Shown piece after piece: positions 58,378 to 64,000 of a DNA stretch of 64,000 bases. The first letter of the stretch is position 1. Every line of letters starts with the position of its first letter. The position numbers and the translations under genes are program-made. Where the stretch lies: assembly GCF_045062745.1 (NCBI RefSeq), contig NZ_JBJGED010000003.1:1-64000 (forward strand). The letters are read 5' to 3'. Under the pieces are notes generated by a model. That model saw only the letters and a list, made by a program, of their open reading frames with translations. It did not search any database and had not been told where the DNA came from. The stretch is from Paenibacillus_AA sp045062745. GTDB taxonomy: Bacteria; Bacillota; Bacilli; Paenibacillales; NBRC-103111.

Positions 58378-60021
58378 CTACTTCGCCTTCCAGCCAGTCG
58401 CACCGGTACCGGTTTCCTTGACGTACAGCGTGCTCGCCGCACCGCCGTCGGTCCGAATCGCGACACTGCCGGCCGGCGCCGCCAGAACGCCCTCCGGCGA
58501 GCCCTCCACCAGGAACACCGAAGGCAGCACCGTGCCGCCTGCGAGGCGGAGTGCCTTCTGGAAGTTGCCGTACGTGGAATGCCATTCCGGGATTTGTGCC
58601 GGATTGTAGAGCGTTCCAAGCGAAGTGCCCTGCATCGCCGCGAGCGTCTCGAACTCCACAACGCGCTTCACCTTGGCCGTTCGGGAGTCGAAGACAGCGA
58701 TATTGCTCAAGCGCACATAAGGTCTCGCCGTCCCGTAGGACGACAAGAGCACCGCTTGGTTCGCGCCGCAGTTGCGCACCAGCATGTTGTCTACCGTCGC
58801 CATCGTGTCCGATACGGTCGCGAAGACGTGCAGGGCGGGGCCGCTCAAGTCTTGGGCGTCCATCGTGCCGACGTACAGGTCGCCGCCGTCGATCCGGATG
58901 CCGCTCGCGTTCGGCGAGCCCGCCCCGTACAGCTCGAGCGAGCCCAGGCGGAGCCTCGGCTTGCCGCCGCCGCTCGCCGCGGCATAGACGGCGGGCCCGC
59001 CAATGCCGTCGAACCTGGCGCGTGTTACGTCGATGAACTGGCTGTACAGCGTCTGGAGGCCATAAGCTGCGCTGTGGTCCGTCGACTGGATCGACAGGTG
59101 CCCGATCTTCAGCGTCAGCCCGTAGGACAGCAGTGCCGGCTCGGTCGTCCCGGCCACGCGCATGTCGAGGGCTCCGATGTCGAGCGTCCACAGCTTGGCG
59201 ATCGCATCGGACAGCCCGGCCGAGAGGTCGTTGCCGTAGCCGGTCGTCGACACCGAGTCGAACCGCTGATAGAACGGGCGCGTGCCCTTGTACTCGTCGG
59301 GCTCGAGGTCAAGCGAGTTCGCTCCCTTGAAGCCCGGCGCGCCGCCGCGGCTGTTGTCCAGGACGGCGCGGTTCACGTGCAGTCGGTCGACGAAGTGCAC
59401 GACGAAGTTCTTCCGTCCGGCCGTCTCGCAGCGGGCGTACCCGATCTGCACGCCGACGGAGGGAGCCGATTCGGTCCCGCCGATGAAGATGTTGTCGCCG
59501 TAGCAGTCGTGCGCATAAATCGATTCGATGCTGACATTCTGCGAGCTGGAGACGAACAGGCCGTGCAATTGATCGTTCACACCGGTGCGTACCGTTGAAG
59601 CGCTTCCGTCTATTTCGACATGTCCGGCCACCGTAATGTCGGCGGCGTTGAAAATCACAAGCACCCGGGTATTCGACGGAGCATTCGGCGCGAGCACGAG
59701 CTTCGCTCCCGGCTCGAACAGCAGGTTGGCGCCGGACGGGACCCGAATGCACCACCATTCGGAGCTCGCCGGGTTGCGCATCTGACCGGAGGAGACCTTG
59801 TACGTACCCGCCGGGATGAAGACCCCCTTGCGTGAAGCGGTCCCGCTCGCAATCGCATTCTGAATCGCGGTCGTATCGTCCTTGGTCTCGTCACCGGCCG
59901 CGCCGAACGAGCGCACGTTCACATACCCGTTCGTCTCGGGATCGAGCTTGACGGACGTCACGGCTCCGTTCGCCAGCTTGGCGGTCGTGACCGAGCCGTC
60001 CGGAAGAGGAGAAGCAGCCAT
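58378..60021 (-). CDS. Tailspike-like right-handed beta-helix protein in eps locus
   Basis: 547 residues encoded opposite to the surrounding eps genes. The N-terminus contains a phage-stalk-like repeat (DGSVTTAKLANGAVTSVKL, about 8-26), then a pectate_lyase_3/GH55-like entry (YVNVRSFGAAGDETKDDTTAI) and a parallel beta-helix. The C-terminus GSPEGVLAAPAGSVAIRTDGG...LYVKETGTGATGWKAK is commonly found on phage tail and host-attachment proteins. No signal peptide. GAAGGAGTG precedes the ATG. It could be a polysaccharide depolymerase or binding protein acting on the local polymer, perhaps of phage origin. Convergent with the aminotransferase gene by 15 bp. Confidence 0.8.
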   Translation of the reverse strand: MAASPLPDGSVTTAKLANGAVTSVKLDPETNGYVNVRSFGAAGDETKDDTTAIQNAIASGTASRKGVFIPAGTYKVSSGQMRNPASSEWWCIRVPSGANLLFEPGAKLVLAPNAPSNTRVLVIFNAADITVAGHVEIDGSASTVRTGVNDQLHGLFVSSSQNVSIESIYAHDCYGDNIFIGGTESAPSVGVQIGYARCETAGRKNFVVHFVDRLHVNRAVLDNSRGGAPGFKGANSLDLEPDEYKGTRPFYQRFDSVSTTGYGNDLSAGLSDAIAKLWTLDIGALDMRVAGTTEPALLSYGLTLKIGHLSIQSTDHSAAYGLQTLYSQFIDVTRARFDGIGGPAVYAAASGGGKPRLRLGSLELYGAGSPNASGIRIDGGDLYVGTMDAQDLSGPALHVFATVSDTMATVDNMLVRNCGANQAVLLSSYGTARPYVRLSNIAVFDSRTAKVKRVVEFETLAAMQGTSLGTLYNPAQIPEWHSTYGNFQKALRLAGGTVLPSVFLVEGSPEGVLAAPAGSVAIRTDGGAASTLYVKETGTGATGWKAK

Positions 60022-60124
60022 TGTGGTTCACTCCTTCGTATCTATGATTCTTGTAGTTTATGAAACCATAGGAGCCTTGGTGTGTTCCAAACAACGCCAT
60101 TACGGGCTTTGGGGAGATTTTGAG

Positions 60125-61069
60125 ATGAAAGTACTAGTAACCGGGGGAGCGGGATTCATAGGGTCCCATGTTGTGGACCGGCTATTGGCTCAGCACATCG
60201 AGACGGTCCTTGTCGATAATTTGTCCGGTGCGTCCGGCGCGGCTTACGTGCATCCTGCGGCAGTCCTATATACGCACGACATCCGGGACGAGGCGCTCCA
60301 CGAGGTGTTCGCCCGGGAGCGGCCGGACGCCGTCATCCATCTGGCCGCCCAGATCAACGTGGCGGAGTCGCAGCGCAATCCGCTGTTCGACGCCGGCGTG
60401 AACATCTTCGGCACGCTGAGTGTGCTTCGGCAGTGTGAGGCGCACCGCGTCCGCAAGGTCGTATACGCTTCTTCGGCGGCGGTCTATGGGGCCCCGCAAT
60501 ACCTTAGCATCGACGAGAATCATCCGCTCGCGCCTACATCGTGCTATGGCGTATCGAAGAGCGTGCCCGAATCGTACATCCGGCTGTTCGCCGGCATGTA
60601 CGGGCTGAAGTATACGATTCTCCGGTTTGCGAACGTCTATGGGCCTAGGCAATGCGCCCAGGGGGAAGCCGGGGTCGTGTCGGTGTTCCTGGACCGTTTG
60701 ATGCGGAGCGAACGTCCTATCATATATGGGGACGGCGAGCAGACCCGGGACTTCGTGTATGTGGAGGATGTGGCGGACGCGGTGCTATCGGCGGTGAAGG
60801 CGGACCGGAGGGTGGATAACCAGACGATCAATATCAGCTCCGGAAGACCTACCTCCGTGAACGGACTCGTCGAACTGATGGGCAAGCTGACGGGGCGCCC
60901 GATCCAGTCGCACTACGAAGAGGCGCGTCCGGGCGACATCGTGCACAGCTATCTGAACAATCGGAGGGCGCTGGAGCTGATGCAGTGGAAGCCGTCCCAC
61001 ACGCTCGCCATGGGGCTGGAGAAAACGATCGCGGCCGGTATGCCGGTCCCGGGCGCCGTAGGGACATGA
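60125..61069 (+). CDS. NAD-dependent sugar epimerase (GalE-like)
   Basis: 314 residues, extended SDR. Cofactor motif TGGAGFIGSHVVDRL, catalytic Ser/Tyr/Lys in ASSAAVYG and CYGVSK. Short members of this type interconvert UDP-Glc/UDP-Gal or the N-acetyl forms; which one cannot be told here. The ATG at 60125 follows GGGGAG; the longer upstream frame extends through the divergent gene. It supplies a precursor for the polysaccharide. Confidence 0.92.
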   Translation: MKVLVTGGAGFIGSHVVDRLLAQHIETVLVDNLSGASGAAYVHPAAVLYTHDIRDEALHEVFARERPDAVIHLAAQINVAESQRNPLFDAGVNIFGTLSVLRQCEAHRVRKVVYASSAAVYGAPQYLSIDENHPLAPTSCYGVSKSVPESYIRLFAGMYGLKYTILRFANVYGPRQCAQGEAGVVSVFLDRLMRSERPIIYGDGEQTRDFVYVEDVADAVLSAVKADRRVDNQTINISSGRPTSVNGLVELMGKLTGRPIQSHYEEARPGDIVHSYLNNRRALELMQWKPSHTLAMGLEKTIAAGMPVPGAVGT

Positions 61070-61091
61070 GAGCGGGAGAGGAGCATTCGTC

Positions 61092-62213
61092 ATGGAACGG
61101 AAAATCAATGCGGAGATGTTCGTCCTGCGCAGCGTGGCCTGCCTGAGCATCGCACTGCTGCATGCGCTGTACCGGGTCTACGACGGAGAGACGTCTTGGG
61201 TGGAGTCGATCGGTCTGCTGCTGACGTTCGGGACGCCGGTGTTCGTCTTCATCTCCCAATTCGTGCTGTCGTTCGCTTATCCGGCGGGCACCCCAGCCGG
61301 GTTTTGGAGCAAGCGGATCAAATACATTTTGCTGCCGTATGTCATCTTCGGTACGCTCTATGCGGGGTTGAAAGGGCTCGATCTGGCCGGACGGGAAGGA
61401 TTGCCGCTAGTGGGGGCGGTGTGGTACTACCTTTGGAGGCATTTGCTGCTGGGGGATTTTCACGGGTACTTCATTCTTGTGATCTTCCAGTTCTACGCCC
61501 TGCACATGGTGTTCCAGCGGCTAGCCGGGCGACTGTCGCCACGCCGGGTACTGCCTGTCTCATTCGCGATCAACGTCGCCTACTTGGCGTTTTTCAACTT
61601 CACCCAGCCGGGCGACTCCGCCGCCCTCCACTACATTTGGGATAAAATGTATTGGCTGTTTTTCCCGGGCTGGCTGTTCTATTTCACCGGAGCGTATTAC
61701 CTGGGGCGGCATGAGCGCTGGTTCCGCGACCAGCTGAAGCGGTTCCGCCTCGCCGCCTACGGGTTGCCGGTCGCGACCGGGGCGCTGGTGCTGCTCGTGA
61801 ACGGGCAGGGGTGGATCACCGCACATTCGTCCAAGCGCATCGACATGCTGCTGTTCGCCTCGAGCATGATCGTGTTCCTGTTCGCCGCGGCTTCCTCCAT
61901 GAGGCGAATTCCCGCGGTGCTGGAATGGATCAGCCGCTACTCGTTCGGCATCTATCTGCTGCATCCGCTGCTGCTCGCCGTCTTCGCGATGGCCCCGGCC
62001 TCGTTCGGGCTGCGCAGCTTGGGCGTGTTCAGCGTGGCGCTGCAATTCGCCGGATGCGTCGTCGGCTCCGCACTTCTCATGCAGCTCGCTAACAGGGTGC
62101 CGGGCGGCGCGTACGTGGTCGGCCGCGTCGGGATCGGGCTCGGCCGGAAGCGGGAAGATGAGCCGCAGGCGGGCGGCTCGGCCAGTCCGGCTACTCCAGC
62201 TCCCGAATCGTAA
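61092..62213 (+). CDS. Membrane acyltransferase (acyltransferase_3 family)
   Basis: 373 residues, about ten helices. The N-terminus NAEMFVLRSVACLSIALLHALYRV has the family's conserved Arg/His (R-x2-A...H). Others: FHGYFILVIFQFYALHMVF and RYSFGIYLLHPLLLAVF near the C-terminus. Such proteins O-acetylate or O-succinylate exported sugars. Last gene of the eps locus, convergent with cas7 and overlapping its end by 23 bp. GAGAGGAGC upstream of the ATG. Confidence 0.9.
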   Translation: MERKINAEMFVLRSVACLSIALLHALYRVYDGETSWVESIGLLLTFGTPVFVFISQFVLSFAYPAGTPAGFWSKRIKYILLPYVIFGTLYAGLKGLDLAGREGLPLVGAVWYYLWRHLLLGDFHGYFILVIFQFYALHMVFQRLAGRLSPRRVLPVSFAINVAYLAFFNFTQPGDSAALHYIWDKMYWLFFPGWLFYFTGAYYLGRHERWFRDQLKRFRLAAYGLPVATGALVLLVNGQGWITAHSSKRIDMLLFASSMIVFLFAAASSMRRIPAVLEWISRYSFGIYLLHPLLLAVFAMAPASFGLRSLGVFSVALQFAGCVVGSALLMQLANRVPGGAYVVGRVGIGLGRKREDEPQAGGSASPATPAPES

Positions 62214-63093
62214 TACCGGCCGGCAGTCCGTCCCGGTCCACCGCGATGCTGTAGTCGGCGTACGCCCTAGGGGCAGAGTCGGTGCTGCGGGCAATATGAA
62301 TCCGCTCGAACAAATGGTGGGCGGGCGCGTGACCCAGCTTGGAGTCATGCTCGAATACGACGAGCTTGCGGGCCGCCATCTGCCCCCTCGACGCCGAACG
62401 GTCATGCTCGAAGGAATGAATCAGTGCTTCCCAGAGCACGTTCAAATCATCGGAGGTGAAGCCGGTCTTCTCAGCCAAGTACGCCGAGATATAGCCGTCC
62501 ATCCGGTACAGCGCGTACGGGATAATATGCTTGCGTCCCATCTCCCGTTCTTTGTCCACGCCTTCTTGGGTTACCGCATGCCGCGTGATCGTCACCTCCT
62601 GGGCGAAGATCGGATCGAGGCTGCGGGCGAAGGAGAATTGCACGGGACCCCGGACTTGGCCGGCATTGACCTTCGTCGTCATTACCGCCCCGAAGGTGCG
62701 GATGTCGTAGAAGTTGTTGCACATCCAGCGCGTCAGCTCCCGGGCCTCGGCCGCGTCCTTCGGCTTCAGCTCCTTGCTCTTCGCGTCGTCCGGCCGGATC
62801 GCTTGGTACGCCCTTCGGTGCTGCTCGTTCAGGACCCCGCCTTCCGTCACGTAGATATGGAAGCGCTCCTGTCCTTCCCGGGTCAGCTCGATATAATTCC
62901 GCACCTTGCGCTTCAACGACACGTCCGTGATAATCCCATGCCCCGTCTCCGGATCGAGCCGGGGCATATTCCCCGCATCGGGATCGCCGTTAGGGTTGCC
63001 GTTCGTCACGTCGAAGAAGAGGGAGAATTCGATCCTGTGCTGCAACACGGCTCCGCCCCGCCAAGGGAGAAGATCTTTTTCCAACGTTGCCAT
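62191..63093 (-). CDS. cas7: Cas7 (Csd2), type I-C CRISPR backbone protein
   Basis: 300 residues. The N-terminal FDVTNGNPNGDPDAGNMPR and ITDVSLKRKVRNYIEL are highly characteristic of Csd2/Cas7 of type I-C; NFYDIRTFGAVMTTKVNAGQVRGPVQFSFARSLDPI and EKTGFTSDDLNVLWEAL are further family signatures. Multiple copies coat the crRNA in Cascade/I-C. Full length, ending TIRELE. It follows cas8c by 38 bp, but the normally adjacent cas4-cas1-cas2 are missing: an eps gene convergently overlaps its end. Confidence 0.96.
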   Translation of the reverse strand: MATLEKDLLPWRGGAVLQHRIEFSLFFDVTNGNPNGDPDAGNMPRLDPETGHGIITDVSLKRKVRNYIELTREGQERFHIYVTEGGVLNEQHRRAYQAIRPDDAKSKELKPKDAAEARELTRWMCNNFYDIRTFGAVMTTKVNAGQVRGPVQFSFARSLDPIFAQEVTITRHAVTQEGVDKEREMGRKHIIPYALYRMDGYISAYLAEKTGFTSDDLNVLWEALIHSFEHDRSASRGQMAARKLVVFEHDSKLGHAPAHHLFERIHIARSTDSAPRAYADYSIAVDRDGLPAGITIRELE

Positions 63094-63131
63094 TCCAACT
63101 TCACCGTCCGTTTATTTTTATCCGTGCTCCG

Positions 63132-64000
63132 TTATTCCTCGTTCGCCCTTCGCGTATCCGCCTCGCTCGCAGGTCCGCTTGCAGGCTCCTGCCCTCTGAG
63201 ATCGGCTTCCTCGGCCGGCTTCCCTGCGAAAGCCGCCTGTTTCTGATGGTAATACCCCAGCATGAACAACCCCTGCTGCTGAACGTTCAGCCTGGCCGGG
63301 AACTGGCCGACGCCGGACAAGATCTCCGCCATCTCCCGCTCGCGGAGCGGACCGAATTCTGACTTGCTCGTGTGGGAGCTCGCCAGCCTGAGCAGATTCG
63401 GGAACACCGTTCTCGGGTTCGTAACCGCCGCCTGGAAATACCGGTCCTTGATCGTCGCGTGGAGCTTCGCCGGCCGGGCGGCCTCCACCTGGGCCCGCTC
63501 CAGAACCGAGAAGAGCCGCCCCAGCCGGTAGGCGGGCTCCGTGGCGGATACGTTCAAACTCATCATTAATCCCTCCTTCAGTAAATGGTTGTGGTTGTGA
63601 ATCCGGCAATAGCGGGTGAGATAGCCTTTGACAATCGATGCCCGCAGACGGTTCACGATGCCGTCCATGCGGATCCGTCCGAGGATCGCGGTGTACAGCG
63701 AATAAGGATAGGCGGTTCCCTGCAGGACCGCCCGGAACAGCTCTCCGCCGATCCGATCGGGGGGACCGTCTCCGATTTTGCGGCCGTCGCCGGCTACGCG
63801 CCTCGTCTCTTCGAGGATCTCGGTTAGCGTCGGGTAGAAGGTATGGTCCCGAGGCTCATCCGGGCCGGCCAGCGAGAAGTCGGCGGCGTGGGCGTTCAGC
63901 TGCCGGGCGAGGTCCCCGAACCGGCCGTGCCAGAACAGCCGGACCGACACCCTGGCGTTATTGGGCGCGAGCCCGAGAATATAGAAGGGAGCATCCGCGT
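63132..64000 (-). CDS. cas8c: Cas8c (Csd1), type I-C large subunit, N-terminus outside window
   Basis: About 289 C-terminal residues are visible and the frame runs off the right edge without a start (a Met at 63950 is internal). The string FYILGLAPNNARVSVRLFW just inside the edge is a core Csd1 motif, followed by MNGIVNRLRASIVKGYL-like and SLNVSATEPAYRLGRLFSVLERAQ. Csd1 recognises the PAM and nucleates I-C Cascade. cas5 and cas3 are expected upstream, beyond the window. Confidence 0.93.
   Translation of the reverse strand, partial: ADAPFYILGLAPNNARVSVRLFWHGRFGDLARQLNAHAADFSLAGPDEPRDHTFYPTLTEILEETRRVAGDGRKIGDGPPDRIGGELFRAVLQGTAYPYSLYTAILGRIRMDGIVNRLRASIVKGYLTRYCRIHNHNHLLKEGLMMSLNVSATEPAYRLGRLFSVLERAQVEAARPAKLHATIKDRYFQAAVTNPRTVFPNLLRLASSHTSKSEFGPLREREMAEILSGVGQFPARLNVQQQGLFMLGYYHQKQAAFAGKPAEEADLRGQEPASGPASEADTRRANEE

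Noticed and set aside
58579..59598. 339-codon plus-strand frame
   Set aside because: Antisense to the beta-helix gene, whose motifs are clear.

Overview
The window reads as chromosome from a moderately to highly GC-rich Gram-positive bacterium, most likely Paenibacillus or a close relative in Paenibacillaceae. The grounds are strong AGGAGG-type ribosome binding sites, two YesM/YesN two-component systems paired with LplABC-type sugar ABC transporters, many AraC regulators, a Bacillus-like eps locus and a c-di-AMP (ydaO-type) riboswitch ahead of kdp. This is inferred from gene content; no rRNA or tRNA is present.

Layout. (1) 0-5 kb: the end of an AI-2E-family permease gene and a MacAB-like export operon (ATPase, FtsX-type permease, HlyD-like adaptor), then a small orphan gene. 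(2) 5-17.4 kb: a visibly AT-richer carbohydrate module. A secreted CBM plus beta-propeller protein with a perfect cre site upstream faces away from an operon of a cytosolic copy of the same propeller, a response regulator, a histidine kinase, a solute-binding lipoprotein, two permeases and an AraC regulator. (3) 17.5-25.5 kb: SGNH hydrolase, two AraC/phytanoyl-CoA-dioxygenase pairs, a quinone-oxidoreductase-like MDR protein divergent from a MarR regulator, and an ECF41 sigma factor followed by an AhpD/carboxymuconolactone-decarboxylase gene that carries a near-consensus ECF41 promoter. (4) 25.7-36.2 kb: an M23 peptidase, then a c-di-AMP riboswitch, terminator, tiny membrane peptide, kdpFABC and an unusual tandem-duplicated KdpD sensor without a kinase domain, then CorA. 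(5) 36.5-45.4 kb: a 52-bp tandem repeat array, then on the minus strand a second response regulator/kinase/Lpl-type transporter system ending in an FAD oxidoreductase. (6) 45.4-46.2 kb: a repeat-rich intergenic region with an isolated CRISPR-repeat-like element and a terminator that ends no annotated gene. (7) 46.2-62.2 kb: an exopolysaccharide locus (chain-length regulator, BY-kinase, flippase, polymerase, glycosyltransferase, dehydratase, LCP ligase, priming sugar transferase, two GNAT-fold proteins, DegT aminotransferase, epimerase, acyltransferase), interrupted by an antisense tailspike-like beta-helix gene. (8) 62.2-64 kb: cas7 and part of cas8c of a type I-C CRISPR-Cas system whose usual downstream adaptation genes are not here.

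How the parts work together. Regions 2 and 5 each look like a sense-import-metabolise unit for an oligosaccharide: membrane kinase, AraC-type response regulator, binding protein and permeases, with the ATPase presumably shared and encoded elsewhere. Region 4 is a potassium-scavenging unit that appears to be controlled by c-di-AMP at the RNA level and possibly by the KdpD-like protein. Region 7 makes and exports a surface polysaccharide probably containing a bacillosamine-like amino sugar. The items most worth following up are the double KdpD, the secreted/cytosolic propeller pair, the tailspike-like gene in the eps locus, the peptide before kdpF, the palindromic repeat families, and the I-C locus that ends at cas7.
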